Positions 44,241 through 55,993 of a DNA stretch of 64,000 nucleotides are shown here, piece after piece (position 1 is the first letter of the stretch; each line of letters starts with the position of its first letter). This DNA is from Ancylobacter oerskovii. Lineage in GTDB: Bacteria; Pseudomonadota; Alphaproteobacteria; Rhizobiales; Xanthobacteraceae. Where the stretch lies: positions 310,001-374,000 of the forward strand of contig NZ_JAHBGB010000041.1 in the NCBI RefSeq assembly GCF_018390555.1, read 5' to 3'. The translations under genes were made by a program, and so were the position numbers. The notes beneath the pieces were generated by a model that worked only from the letters and a program-made list of their open reading frames with translations, searched no databases and was not told the origin of the DNA.

Positions 44241-45494
44241 TCAGGCGTCGAGCCCGTATACCGAATGCAGCGTCCGCACGGCAAGTTCGGTATAGGCCGC
44301 GTCGATCAGCACCGAGATCTTGATCTCGGAGGTGGAGATGGCGCGGATGTTGATGCCGCGCTCGGACAGCGCCTTGAAGGCGCGGGCCGCTACACCGGCA
44401 TGTGAGCGCATGCCGATGCCGATGATCGAGATCTTCACCACGTCGGTGGCGCCCTCGATGGTGCCGAAGCCGATCTCCGCCTTCACCGGCGCGAGGGCGG
44501 CCTTGGCGCGCTCGAAATCGGCGGTCGGCACGGTGAAGGTGATGTCGGTGAAGCCTTCCGCCGACACGTTCTGCACGATCATGTCGACATTGATGTTGGC
44601 GTCGGCCAGCGGCACGAAGACGTTGGCGGCGATGCCCGGCTTGTCCGGCACGCGGCGGATGCTCACCTGGGCCTCGTCGCGCGCGAAGGCGATGCCGGTG
44701 ACGACTTCACTCTCCACGATTTCCTCCTCGTCGCAGATCAGGGTGCCCGGCGGGTCGCCGGCGGTCTTCAGTTCCGGTGCGTCCGGGTCGGTGAAGCTGG
44801 AGCGCACGAAGGTGCGCACCTTGTGCACCATGGCCATCTCGACCGAACGTACCTGCAATACCTTGGCGCCCAGCGACGCCATCTCCAGCATTTCCTCGAA
44901 GGCGACCTTGTCGAGGCGCTTGGCCTTGGGAACGATGCGCGGATCAGTGGTGTAGACGCCGTCGACATCGGTGTAGATGTCGCAGCGATCGGCCTTGATG
45001 GCGGCGGCGACCGCCACGGCGCTGGTGTCCGAGCCGCCGCGGCCCAGCGTGGTGATGCGTCCCGACGCCTCGTGCATGCCCTGGAAGCCGGCGATCACGG
45101 CCACTTCGCGTCCCTCGCCGAATCGGGCGACGATCTCGTCGCCGTTCACCGAGAGGATGCGCGCCGAGCCATGGGCGTCGTCGGTGGAGACCGGCAGCTG
45201 CCAGCCCTGCCAGGAGCGGGCGGGAATGCCCATGTCCTTCAGCGCGATGGCGAGAAGGCCGGACGTCACCTGCTCGCCGGAGGCGACGATGGCGTCATAT
45301 TCGCGCGGATCGTAGAGCACCGCCGTCTCGCGGCACCAGCCGACCAGCTCGTTGGTCTTGCCGGACATGGCGGACACCACCACGGCGACCTCGTGCCCGG
45401 CGTCGATCTCGCGTTTGACGTGGCGGGCGACGTTCTTGATGCGCTCAATGTTCGCGACGGACGTGCCGCCGAACTTCATCACCAGACGTGCCAT
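44241..45494 (-). CDS. lysC: Aspartate kinase
   Basis: A 417-residue enzyme that phosphorylates aspartate, the first step to lysine, threonine and methionine. N-terminal amino acid kinase domain (MKFGGTSVANIERI, GRGGSDTSAVAVAAAI, DVDGVYTTDPRIVPKAKRLD). The C-terminal half has two ACT domains (GIAANVFVPLADANINVDMIVQNVS; ISIIGIGMRSHAGVAARAFKAL), which give feedback inhibition by lysine and/or threonine. Divergent from ubiG. Confidence 0.96.
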   Translation of the reverse strand: MARLVMKFGGTSVANIERIKNVARHVKREIDAGHEVAVVVSAMSGKTNELVGWCRETAVLYDPREYDAIVASGEQVTSGLLAIALKDMGIPARSWQGWQLPVSTDDAHGSARILSVNGDEIVARFGEGREVAVIAGFQGMHEASGRITTLGRGGSDTSAVAVAAAIKADRCDIYTDVDGVYTTDPRIVPKAKRLDKVAFEEMLEMASLGAKVLQVRSVEMAMVHKVRTFVRSSFTDPDAPELKTAGDPPGTLICDEEEIVESEVVTGIAFARDEAQVSIRRVPDKPGIAANVFVPLADANINVDMIVQNVSAEGFTDITFTVPTADFERAKAALAPVKAEIGFGTIEGATDVVKISIIGIGMRSHAGVAARAFKALSERGINIRAISTSEIKISVLIDAAYTELAVRTLHSVYGLDA

Positions 45495-45684
45495 GGGAAG
45501 AAACCGTACCGCTTGTTCTTATGTCGGGCGCAAGGGAGGCATCCCCCGGGCCGAAAAGGCGCGTATACATATCCACCTCGCGCCCCGGCCGCAACGCCCG
45601 CGCGCGGGTCGGGAGCGAGCTTGGAATTCTTCCCGGATGCGCCCATTTTCCGAGCCGCAGAGCCGATAGAGCCGAGAGCGCCTG

Positions 45685-46437
45685 ATGACCGAGACCGCCG
45701 AAACCGCCACCACCGTCGATCCCCGCGAAGTGGAGCGCTTTGCCGCTCTCGCCGCCGAATGGTGGAATCCGCGCGGCAAGATGGGGGTTCTCCACAAGTT
45801 CAATCCGGTGCGCCTCGCCTGGCTGCGCGAGAAGATCGTCGCGCATTTCGGCCGCGACCCGCGCGCCATGCGCCCGCTGGAAGGACTGCGCCTGCTCGAC
45901 ATCGGCTGCGGCGGCGGCCTCTTGTGCGAGCCGCTGGCGCGGATGGGCGCCAGCGTCGTCGGCATCGATCCGGCCGAGAAGAATGTGCGCGTCGCCTCGC
46001 TGCATGCCGAGCAGAGCGGCGCGCCGGTCGAGTACCGCGCCACCACCGCCGAGGCGCTGGCGGAGGCCGGCGAGCGGTTCGACGTGGTGCTGGCCATGGA
46101 GGTGGTGGAGCATGTCGCCGATGTCGGGCTGTTCGTGAACAGCGCCGCCAGCATGGTGAAGCCGGGCGGGCTCATGGCCGCCGCGACGCTCAACCGCACC
46201 GGCCGCAGCTTCGCGCTGGCCATCGTGGGGGCGGAATATGTGCTGGGCTGGCTGCCGAAGGGCACGCATGACTGGAAGCGCTTCGTCACCCCGGAAGAGC
46301 TGGCGGACGCCATGGCCGCCGGCGGCCTCGCGGTGATCGACCGCGAAGGCGTGGTGTTCAATCCGTTCCTCAACGAGTGGCGGCGCTCCAGCGATCTCGG
46401 CGTCAACTACATGCTGCTCGCCGAGCGGCCGGCCTGA
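45685..46437 (+). CDS. ubiG: Bifunctional 2-polyprenyl-6-hydroxyphenol methylase / 3-demethylubiquinol methyltransferase
   Basis: A 250-residue O-methyltransferase acting twice in ubiquinone synthesis. SAM motif [20 protein letters not shown] (about 71-90), family start [33 protein letters not shown], and [15 protein letters not shown]-terminal amphipathic segment should contact the membrane. Divergent from lysC across 190 bases. Confidence 0.96.
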   Translation: MTETAETATTVDPREVERFAALAAEWWNPRGKMGVLHKFNPVRLAWLREKIVAHFGRDPRAMRPLEGLRLLDIGCGGGLLCEPLARMGASVVGIDPAEKNVRVASLHAEQSGAPVEYRATTAEALAEAGERFDVVLAMEVVEHVADVGLFVNSAASMVKPGGLMAAATLNRTGRSFALAIVGAEYVLGWLPKGTHDWKRFVTPEELADAMAAGGLAVIDREGVVFNPFLNEWRRSSDLGVNYMLLAERPA

Positions 46438-46512
46438 GGAGCCGCGGGCCCGAGGGAGCCGCCGCTCGCTACCACGGTGGAGTGCAGCCCTCCCGAGGCG
46501 CAAGCGCTCTTC

Positions 46513-46538
46513 TCCCTCTCCCCGTGGGGGAGAGGGGC
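46513..46538. repeat. CCCTCTCCCC/GGGGAGAGG palindrome, third copy
   Basis: TCCCTCTCCCCGTGGGGGAG-AGGGG at 46513-46538, in the gap between convergent ubiG and the following gene. Same type as 23381-23493. Confidence 0.8.
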
Positions 46539-46620
46539 GGGGTGAGGGGCCTTCCCGGCTTCCCGATCACTTAGTCGCTCACGGGCCGCCTCTCCTCGGC
46601 GGAAAGAGGCGGCCGGACGC

Positions 46621-47250
46621 TCAATAGACGATGCGGTTCTCCGGCCGGATCACCGGGGCGAAGCGTTCCGCCTCGGTCGGCTCGCCGGGGGACGGCAGCG
46701 TGTGCAGATGCACGTCGGTGGCGCCGGCCGCCCGCAACAGATCGAGCGCCCGCGCCTCATGCGCGGCGTCGCGGGTATAGACCCAGAGCAGCAGCCCGCC
46801 ATTGCGCAGATGTCCGGCGATGGCGGTGGCATGCTCGCGCCCGAACATCCGGGCCAGCCACAACCCGACGGCGCCGCCGATGCCGCAGGAGGCGAGGGCG
46901 ACGGCCACCACCGCCAGCATGGTGCCGCCGCTCGCGGCCATGATGACGCCGCCGACCATCGCCGGCACATAGGCGGCGGCGGCGACGATGCCGCCCCGGG
47001 CCTCCGCCAGCGATTCGCTCTCCTCATGCGAGCTGCGCGGTACGGCGAACTGGTCCGCCAGCTCGCCGGTGGCCAGCCAGCCACGGCCGAGCCGGCGCCG
47101 GATGGCGTCCTCGCTGGCGAGAATGCTGAGTTCGCTGCGGTCGAAGCCGGCGGTCTCGAGGTCCTTGACGGCGCGTTCCAGCTCCTGGGCGCTGGCGAAC
47201 AATCCGACCGCTTCCGTCCGGGACGACGGTTCGCGAGTGTCGAAAGCCAT
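46621..47250 (-). CDS. Hypothetical protein with central glycine/alanine-rich membrane region
   Basis: A 209-residue protein. The N-terminal part (EAVGLFASAQELERAVKDLETAGFDRSELSIL) resembles the general-stress/DUF1269-like ferredoxin-fold start used by proteins that sense or associate with membranes. The middle (about 100-155) is a glycine-zipper-like hydrophobic stretch (MVGGVIMAASGGTMLAVV, LASCGIGGAVGLWLA). The C-terminus repeats a ferredoxin-like strand-helix (GGLLLWVYTRDAAHEARALDLLRAAGATDVHLHTL). Function unknown; GGGAGG before the ATG fixes the start. Divergent from clpB. Confidence 0.72.
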   Translation of the reverse strand: MAFDTREPSSRTEAVGLFASAQELERAVKDLETAGFDRSELSILASEDAIRRRLGRGWLATGELADQFAVPRSSHEESESLAEARGGIVAAAAYVPAMVGGVIMAASGGTMLAVVAVALASCGIGGAVGLWLARMFGREHATAIAGHLRNGGLLLWVYTRDAAHEARALDLLRAAGATDVHLHTLPSPGEPTEAERFAPVIRPENRIVY

Positions 47251-47521
47251 GGCGGCCTCCCTGTTTGCGGGCGGCCGAGCGCCGCCCGACGGGAGGGATT
47301 ATAGCGCAGAATGACGGCTTCCGCTGCCCGGCCCCCGACATGGGCGCGGATCGGTATTTTCTGCCGCCGCGCCCCCTTTCGTTGCCGATCTGCCACACTA
47401 CATGAGCAGGGACGGATCGCCTGATCGGGGTCCGTCGCGGCGGCCGGGATACGGGCGCCGCCGTCCCGATGTGCCGTTCGCGCTTCCAGGAGGCGGACGG
47501 GGGGCCAGGAGGCAACGAGAC

Positions 47522-50137
<2,616 letters not shown>

Positions 50138-50160
50138 GGCGGCGGCAACCGTCCCGAGCC

Positions 50161-50253
50161 ACGTCATCCCCGGGCTTGGTCCGGGGATCCACGCCCGTGG
50201 CCGGGCACGCCCGATGCAGAGCTGGCCGGCCGGGACGCGCCCGGCCATGACGG
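50161..50253. repeat. REP-like palindromic pair after clpB
   Basis: CGTCATCCCCGGGCTTGGTC-CGGGGATCCACG at 50162-50193 and GGCCGGGACGCGCCCGGCC-ATGACGG at about 50227-50253. Same family as the copies around ffh and rpsP. Confidence 0.78.
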
Positions 50254-50285
50254 CCTGCGACGGGTGAGGACGAGCGGCGATTGGC

Positions 50286-50321
50286 GGCGCGACCGGGGGA
50301 ACCGGTCGCGCCGTTTTCTTT
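50286..50321 (+). terminator. Intrinsic terminator after clpB
   Basis: Perfect 11-bp stem GGCGCGACCGG / CCGGTCGCGCC, loop GGGAA, then GTTTTCTTT. Confidence 0.9.
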
Positions 50322-50483
50322 GCAGCCGCTTCGTCTGCAACAGCCCATTCGACGATGGGGTCATCGCCGCGCGGCGCTGGCTGAAGGCGCGAAGCCCTCC
50401 AAGGTGGCCGCGCAGCCTTGCCGCCCATCCCGTCGCGCGCCACACTCCGCCCGCGCCGATGGCCGGCGCCTGCGGGAGGCCCC

Positions 50484-51470
50484 ATGCTGATCGGCTTCAA
50501 CCTGTTCGTGGTCGTGCTTCTGGTGCTGGCGATCGCCACCATCTTCGCCGCGGTGAAGACCGTGCCGCAGGGCCACCAGTACACGGTCGAGCGATTCGGC
50601 CGCTATACGCGCAGCCTGACGCCGGGCCTCAATCTCATCATTCCCTTCTTCGACCGCATCGGCAGCAGGGTGAACGTGATGGAGCAGGTGCTCGACGTGC
50701 CGACGCAGGAGGTCATCACCCGCGACAACGCCACCGTCGCGGTGGACGGCATCGCCTTCTTCCAGGTGTTCGATGCCGCGCGGGCCAGCTACGAGGTGGC
50801 CCGGCTCGACACCGCCATCCTCGCGCTCACCACCACCAATATCCGCACGGTGATGGGCGCCATGGACCTCGACCAGCTGCTCTCCCACCGCGACGAGATC
50901 AATGAGCGCCTGCTGAAGGTGGTGGACGCCGCCGCCGCGCCCTGGGGCGTGAAGATCACCCGCATCGAGATCAAGGACATCGTGCCGCCGGCCGATCTCG
51001 TCAGCGCCATGGGGCGGCAGATGAAGGCGGAGCGCGAGAAGCGCGCCGCGGTGCTGGAAGCCGAAGGGCTGCGCCAGGCGGAGATCCTGCGGGCGGAAGG
51101 GCAGAAGCAGTCGCAGATCCTCGAGGCCGAAGGCCGGCGCGAGGCGGCGTTCCGCGACGCCGAGGCGCGCGAGCGGCTCGCCGAGGCCGACGCCAGGGCG
51201 ACGCAGATGCTGTCCGCGGCGGTGGCGGCCGGCGACCCGGCGGCGCTCAACTACTATGTCGCCGAGAAATATGTGAAGGCGCTGGAGGCCATGGCGTCGT
51301 CGCCCAACCAGAAGACGCTGATCCTGCCCTATGAGGCGACGGCGGTGATCGGTTCGCTCGCCGGCATTGCCGAGATCGCGCGCGGCGCCTTCGGGGAGGC
51401 GGCCGTTCCGGCCCGGGCCCGTTCGTGGCCGACCGGGCCGGCGTCCGGGGCGACGGCCGATCCGGGCTGA
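50484..51470 (+). CDS. SPFH/Band 7 family protein (QmcA/stomatin-like)
   Basis: A 328-residue membrane scaffold protein with one N-terminal helix (about 3-24), then the PHB/SPFH domain (VPQGHQYTVERFGRYTRSLTPGLNLIIPFFDRIG, TRDNATVAVDGIAFFQV) and a long Ala/Glu/Arg coiled coil (about 180-245) that drives oligomerisation. Conserved AEKYVKALEAMASSPNQKTLILPYEA follows. It forms a pair with the NfeD gene 10 bases downstream, as usual for this family; the pair may organise membrane microdomains or proteolysis. Confidence 0.92.
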   Translation: MLIGFNLFVVVLLVLAIATIFAAVKTVPQGHQYTVERFGRYTRSLTPGLNLIIPFFDRIGSRVNVMEQVLDVPTQEVITRDNATVAVDGIAFFQVFDAARASYEVARLDTAILALTTTNIRTVMGAMDLDQLLSHRDEINERLLKVVDAAAAPWGVKITRIEIKDIVPPADLVSAMGRQMKAEREKRAAVLEAEGLRQAEILRAEGQKQSQILEAEGRREAAFRDAEARERLAEADARATQMLSAAVAAGDPAALNYYVAEKYVKALEAMASSPNQKTLILPYEATAVIGSLAGIAEIARGAFGEAAVPARARSWPTGPASGATADPG

Positions 51471-51480
51471 GGAGGCGAGG

Positions 51481-51942
51481 ATGGGAGTGACGGAGATCGT
51501 CGCCGAAATTGGCACCTGGATCTGGTTCATCCTTGCCGGGGTGCTGCTCATCGGCGAGCTCGCCCTGCCGGGGGCCCAGTTCATCTGGCTGGGAATCGCG
51601 GCGCTGGCTACCGGGCTGGCGGTGCCGCTGTTCGAGCTCGGCTGGCAGGGGCAGCTGGTGCTTTATGCGGTGCTGGCCCTCGTTACCCTGCTGCTCGGCC
51701 GCCGGATGTTCCCGCGCGGGCCGAAGGCGAGCGACCGGCCGTTCCTCAATCGCCGCACCGAGGCGCTGGTCGGCCGGGTCTTCGTGCTGGGCGAGCCGAT
51801 CGCCGGCGGCGTCGGCCATGTGAAGGTGGACGACACCGTCTGGCGCGTGACCGGCGAGGACAGCCCCGCCGGCGCGCGCGTGGTGGTGGTCGGCGTCGAC
51901 GGGGCGATGCTCAAGGTGAGGCCGGAGGACACGGCGATCTGA
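51481..51942 (+). CDS. NfeD-like membrane protein
   Basis: A 153-residue short NfeD (NfeD1b type, without the ClpP-like protease domain): two or three membrane helices (about 12-35, 35-53, 58-75) followed by a C-terminal OB-fold (RRTEALVGRVFVLGEPIAGGVGHVKVDDTVWRVTGED). Partner of the SPFH protein encoded just upstream. GGAGGCGAGG precedes the ATG. Confidence 0.9.
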   Translation: MGVTEIVAEIGTWIWFILAGVLLIGELALPGAQFIWLGIAALATGLAVPLFELGWQGQLVLYAVLALVTLLLGRRMFPRGPKASDRPFLNRRTEALVGRVFVLGEPIAGGVGHVKVDDTVWRVTGEDSPAGARVVVVGVDGAMLKVRPEDTAI

Positions 51943-51969
51943 GCCGCGTCCCCGGGCCGGGGCGCCGCG

Positions 51970-52860
51970 TCACTCGTTGCTGGCGAGCAGCGCGTCGAGT
52001 TCGGGGCGGAAGGTCTCGGCGATGTCCGGGCGGGCCAGCGCATAGGCGACATTGGCCATGAGGAAGCCGAGCTTCGAGCCGCAGTCATAGATCGAGCCGT
52101 CGAAGGTGACGCTGTAGAAGTCCTGCTTCTTGGCCAGCTTCAGCATCGAATCGGTCAGCTGGATCTCGCCGCCGGCGCCGCGCTCCTGGGTCTCCAGCAG
52201 GTCGAAGATTTCCGGCTGCAGGATGTAGCGGCCGGAAATGGCGAGGTTCGACGGGGCGACCTCCTTCTTCGGCTTCTCGACCATCCTGGCGATCTTGTGC
52301 ACGCGGTCGGAGATCTCGTCGCCGAGCCCGACGATGCCGTATTGGTCGGTCTGGTCGTGCGGCACCTCGTAGACGGCGATGTGGTTGCCGCCGCCCGCCT
52401 TGTCGTAGGCGTCGACCATCTGGGCGAGGCAGCTCTTGCCGTTGCGCGGCTTGTGCAGCATGTCCGGCAGCAGCAGCGCGAAGGGCTCGTTGCCGATGAT
52501 GTCGCGGGCGCACCATACCGCGTGGCCGAGGCCGAGCGGCAGCTGCTGGCGGGTGAAGCTGGTCTTGCCGGGGCCCAGGGTCTCGGCGCGCAGCGTGTCG
52601 AGCAGCTGGTGCTTGCCGCGCTCGGAGAGCGTCGCCTCGAGTTCGTACTGGCGGTCGAAATGGTCCTCGATCACACCCTTGTTGCGGCCGGTGACGAAGA
52701 CGATGTGCTCGATGCCGGCGGCGCGGGCTTCATCCACGACATGCTGCACGACCGGGCGGTCGACGACGGTCAGCATCTCCTTGGGAACGGCCTTGGTGGC
52801 CGGCAGGAAGCGGGTGCCGAGACCGGCAACGGGAAGGATCGCCTTGCGAATATGTGTCAT
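51970..52860 (-). CDS. galU: UTP-glucose-1-phosphate uridylyltransferase
   Basis: A 296-residue nucleotidyltransferase that makes UDP-glucose for exopolysaccharide, LPS and other glycans. AILPVAGLGTRFLPATKAVPKEMLTVVDRP (sugar-nucleotide motif), FVTGRNKGVIEDHFD, PLGLGHAVWCAR and VEKPKKEVAPSNLAISGRYIL are diagnostic. Divergent from the transglycosylase gene; the following plus-strand genes also concern the cell surface. Confidence 0.96.
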   Translation of the reverse strand: MTHIRKAILPVAGLGTRFLPATKAVPKEMLTVVDRPVVQHVVDEARAAGIEHIVFVTGRNKGVIEDHFDRQYELEATLSERGKHQLLDTLRAETLGPGKTSFTRQQLPLGLGHAVWCARDIIGNEPFALLLPDMLHKPRNGKSCLAQMVDAYDKAGGGNHIAVYEVPHDQTDQYGIVGLGDEISDRVHKIARMVEKPKKEVAPSNLAISGRYILQPEIFDLLETQERGAGGEIQLTDSMLKLAKKQDFYSVTFDGSIYDCGSKLGFLMANVAYALARPDIAETFRPELDALLASNE

Positions 52861-53040
52861 GTGAAACTAGGTCCGTTCTTGAAATGAGCGGGTCGAGCCG
52901 GATCGGTCTAGGTGGGGGCGTATGAACCTCAACTTAACGTGTGAAGCCCGCCAATGACAAAAATCATGTGACAGCGTGCGGCTTCTCCACCGCAGCATGG
53001 CCGCTATACCCGGTCGGATGGAGGTATCATGCGGCCGGTT

Positions 53041-53086
53041 ACGTCAGGAAATCCTGAAAACCGACCTGACGTTAAGTCCTCGTAAA
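53041..53086. promoter_or_regulatory. Palindromes and CtrA-like site upstream of the transglycosylase gene
   Basis: ACGTCAGG (53041-53048) pairs with CCTGACGT (53065-53072). Inside it lies a second palindrome TCAGGA-AA-TCCTGA (53044-53057). Overlapping its right end is TTAA-GTCCTCG-TAAA (53072-53086), one base from the TTAA-N7-TTAA site of the cell-cycle regulator CtrA. All are 50 to 95 bases before the start codon. Binding is not demonstrated. Confidence 0.35.
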
Positions 53087-53134
53087 ACATGCCGGGCCCC
53101 TAATCGGCCGGACTGCGTATCAGAGGTCTTAACC

Positions 53135-54493
53135 ATGCGTACAGGGTCGGTTTCCGGCGGCCGCGTCTCCGGCGGCATGGCCGCCTTCGTCCTCGCCATC
53201 GGGCTTGGAGGCTGCGCCTTTTCGGACGACGTCACCGGCACCGTCGCGCCGGCGGGGCCCTCGCCCCTGGCGGCGCGGGCGGCCCCGCCGGCGCCGCGCG
53301 CCGCTCCGGCTCCCTCGACGCCGACCGCTTCCTCCCATCCCGACATGCAGCCGGCCGCCCTGCGCGCGGCGGAGGCGAATTTCAGCCGCTGCATCGCGTC
53401 GCTGGAGCCCAAGGCGCGCCAGGCCGGCGTTTCCGCCGCCGGCTTCCGCCGGCTGACCACCGGGCTCACCCCCGACATGTCGATCATGAAGAAGCTGGAG
53501 ACCCAGCCGGAATTCTCCCGCACGCCGGGCCAGTATGTGGAGATGCTGGTCTCCGAGACCCGCATCCAGAAGGGCCGGCAGGCGATGGCGGAGAATGCCG
53601 CCGTCTTCCAGGCCGTCGAGCGCACCTATGGCGTCGATCCCTATGTGGTGGCGGCGATCTGGGGCATCGAGACCAATTATGGCGGCGCCCGCGGCTCCTA
53701 TCCGGTGATCCAGGCCACCGCCACGCTCGCCTGCGTCGGGCGCCGGCAGGCCTATTTCCGTGACGAGTTCGTCGCCGCCCTGCGCATCGTCGATCGCGGC
53801 GACATTCCCGAGAGCCATCTGCGCGGCTCCTGGGCCGGGGCCTTCGGCCTCACCCAGTTCATGCCCACAGCCTTCCAGCGCGACGCCATCGATTTCGACG
53901 GCGACGGCCATCGCAACGTCGTCGATTCCGTCGCCGACGCCATGGGCTCGACCGCCAACAAGCTGAAGCGCGGCGGGTGGAAGCCGGGCATGAGCTGGGG
54001 CTACGAGGTGGCGGTGCCGCGCCGCTTCGACTACCTCCTCGCCGACAAGTCGATCCGCAAGCCGTTGCGCGAATGGCAGGCGCTGGGCATCGCGCGGGTG
54101 AGCGGGCAGGGCTTCCCGAACGGCGAGGCCACCGCCTATCTCCTGCTGCCTTCCGGCGCCAACGGCCCGGCCTTCCTGATGACCGACAACTTCAAGGCCA
54201 TCCTCTCCTACAATCCGGCGGACGCCTATGCGCTGGCCATCGGCCATCTTGCCGACCGCATCCGCGGCGGCGGGCCGTTCGTGCAGCCCTGGCCGGAGGA
54301 CACGCGCATGCTGTCGCGCGCCGAGCGCTCGGAACTGCAGCAGCGGCTGGCGCGGCGCGGCTTCGATCCCGGTCCCGCCGACGGCACCATGGGGCAGCAG
54401 ACCCGCGTGGCGGTGCGCGAGTTCCAGGTCAGCGTCGGCATGCTGCCCGACGGCCACGCCACCGGCGACGTGCTGGACCGGCTGCGGAACTAG
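53135..54493 (+). CDS. Lytic murein transglycosylase (MltB/SLT_2 family) lipoprotein with peptidoglycan-binding domain
   Basis: A 452-residue enzyme that cleaves the MurNAc-GlcNAc bond with formation of anhydroMurNAc. Signal peptide with lipobox LGGC (Cys27), so lipid-anchored. Pro/Ala linker (about 40-75), then an MltB-like catalytic domain with Glu179 (WGIETNYGGARGSYPVI), AFGLTQFMPTAF and DFDGDGHRNVVDSVADAMGS. A C-terminal PG_binding_1 domain (about 390-450, LARRGFDPGPADGTMGQQT) follows. GAGG precedes the ATG. Confidence 0.93.
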   Translation: MRTGSVSGGRVSGGMAAFVLAIGLGGCAFSDDVTGTVAPAGPSPLAARAAPPAPRAAPAPSTPTASSHPDMQPAALRAAEANFSRCIASLEPKARQAGVSAAGFRRLTTGLTPDMSIMKKLETQPEFSRTPGQYVEMLVSETRIQKGRQAMAENAAVFQAVERTYGVDPYVVAAIWGIETNYGGARGSYPVIQATATLACVGRRQAYFRDEFVAALRIVDRGDIPESHLRGSWAGAFGLTQFMPTAFQRDAIDFDGDGHRNVVDSVADAMGSTANKLKRGGWKPGMSWGYEVAVPRRFDYLLADKSIRKPLREWQALGIARVSGQGFPNGEATAYLLLPSGANGPAFLMTDNFKAILSYNPADAYALAIGHLADRIRGGGPFVQPWPEDTRMLSRAERSELQQRLARRGFDPGPADGTMGQQTRVAVREFQVSVGMLPDGHATGDVLDRLRN

Positions 54494-54589
54494 CATGTCG
54501 CCATCCGTCGCCGGGCCGTGGCGCGCGTGACCCGCATCCGTGCCGCGGGACTTGAAACCGCCGCGATATTGGTTCACCGCTTGCCGACG

Positions 54590-55993
54590 ATGGATCTCAT
54601 GAACCGGGTCAGGCAGCGACGGCGGATGGGACCGGAGGGCCGCAGGCTCTCCGCCGGGGCGCTGTTGGCCGTCGTGGCGCTGTGCCTCCCGCTGCTGATG
54701 GTGCCGGCTGCGCCGGCGCTGGCCCAATCGGACTGGTTCCGCCCGCCGGGCGATGTCGGCCAGCCGTCGCGCGCCGCGCCGCCGCAACGGGCGCGGCAGG
54801 CGCCGCAACCGCGCCGGCAGCCGCAGGCGGCGCCCACCCGCCAGGCAGCGCCGCCGCGCGTGTGGAATCCCTTCCAGCCGCTCATCGATCTGTTCCAGCC
54901 GCAGGACCAGCCACGCTATGCGCCTGGCCGTCCGCGCGACCTCTCTCCGCCGCCCGCCGTGGCCTCGCCAGCCCGGCCGCCGGCCATCGAGGCGCCGGCC
55001 GAGCCGCGCGGCGCGGTCTATGCCAACGCGGCGGCCGCCCGGGAGGAGCGCGGCGAGGAGCTGAAGGGGCTGGTGCTGGTGCTCGGCGACGAATATGCCG
55101 AGACGCTGGCGCAGGGGCTTGCCGATGCCTTCGCCGCCGATCGCAAGGACATCGCGGTGATCGGCCATGCCGAGCCCGGCTCGGGCTTCGCGCCGGCCAG
55201 CGGGTATGACTGGATCAATGGCGGGCGCGGGCTGGTCGCCTCGGAGGCGCCGAGCGCGGTGGTGATGTTCGCCGGCAGCTCGGATCTCGCGCCGATCCAG
55301 GATGCGGGCGGCACGGCGGAACTGTTCGACGAGCGCTGGCGCACGATCTATGGCCGGCGCATCGACGACCTGCTGCTGGGACTGAAGCTGCAGGGGCGCC
55401 CGGTGGTGCTGGTCGGGCTGCCGCCGGTCGACGATGCCGCCGCCAGCGAGCGCCACGCCCGGCTCAACGAGATCCTCGGCGAGCACGCCGAGCGGGCGGG
55501 GGTGATCTTCGTCGACGTCTGGGACGGCTTCGTCGACGAGAACGGCCAGTTCATGATGTCCGGCCCCGCCGTGGACGGCCAGCGCCGGCGGCTGCGGACC
55601 GCCAACGGCATCGGTTTCACCCGCGCCGGCGGGCGCAAGCTCGCCTTCTTCGTCGATCGCGAGCTGGGGCCGCGGCTGGAGCATGAGGAGCTTCCCGCGC
55701 CCGGCGATCCGGTGGCGGCGCGCCCGTCGATCATCATGCTGACCGGGGCGGGGGCCGGCGTCGGTGCCCGCGCGCTGGCTGGCGGCCCGACGCCGCCGCC
55801 GCCTCCGGGCGGCGACGCGGCTCCCGCGCCGGAGGAGGGCGCCGTGCGCCTTTTGGTGCGCGGCGAGCCGCTGCCGGTGGTGAGCGGGCGGACCGACGAC
55901 TTTACCTGGACACCGCCGAAACCGGCATCCGCCCGCCCTCCCGAGGGGGCAGCTCCCGCCGCCGGCGATGCCGCGAAGGGAGCGGCGCCCTGA
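54590..55993 (+). CDS. DUF459/SGNH family protein lacking the catalytic residues
   Basis: A 467-residue exported protein: signal peptide (about 20-46, ending PAAPALA), a Pro/Gln/Arg-rich linker (50-130), an SGNH-hydrolase-like DUF459 domain (about 155-360), and a Pro/Gly/Ala tail. The fold is recognised from GLPPVDDAAASERHARLNEIL, FVDVWDGFVDENGQF and FTRAGGRKLAFFVDREL. The nucleophile motif GDS is GDE (Glu168 for Ser), and the C-terminal D-G-I/V-H-F-T is NGIGFT (Asn339 for Asp, Gly342 for His). Hydrolase activity is therefore unlikely. A GTG at 54518 and an ATG at 54599 are alternative starts. Confidence 0.8.
   Translation: MDLMNRVRQRRRMGPEGRRLSAGALLAVVALCLPLLMVPAAPALAQSDWFRPPGDVGQPSRAAPPQRARQAPQPRRQPQAAPTRQAAPPRVWNPFQPLIDLFQPQDQPRYAPGRPRDLSPPPAVASPARPPAIEAPAEPRGAVYANAAAAREERGEELKGLVLVLGDEYAETLAQGLADAFAADRKDIAVIGHAEPGSGFAPASGYDWINGGRGLVASEAPSAVVMFAGSSDLAPIQDAGGTAELFDERWRTIYGRRIDDLLLGLKLQGRPVVLVGLPPVDDAAASERHARLNEILGEHAERAGVIFVDVWDGFVDENGQFMMSGPAVDGQRRRLRTANGIGFTRAGGRKLAFFVDRELGPRLEHEELPAPGDPVAARPSIIMLTGAGAGVGARALAGGPTPPPPPGGDAAPAPEEGAVRLLVRGEPLPVVSGRTDDFTWTPPKPASARPPEGAAPAAGDAAKGAAP

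Larger units (their letters stand above)
50138..50483. other. Intergenic region after clpB
   Basis: 346 bases. It holds a REP-like pair (50161-50253) and the clpB terminator (50286-50321). The final 160 bases lead to the SPFH gene, which has GGGAGG before its ATG. No gene is supported here. Confidence 0.55.

Noticed and set aside
47251..47521. Possible RpoH heat-shock promoter for clpB (CTTTCG..near 47376)
   Set aside because: Neither the -35 nor the -10 region matches the alphaproteobacterial RpoH pattern well enough to call.
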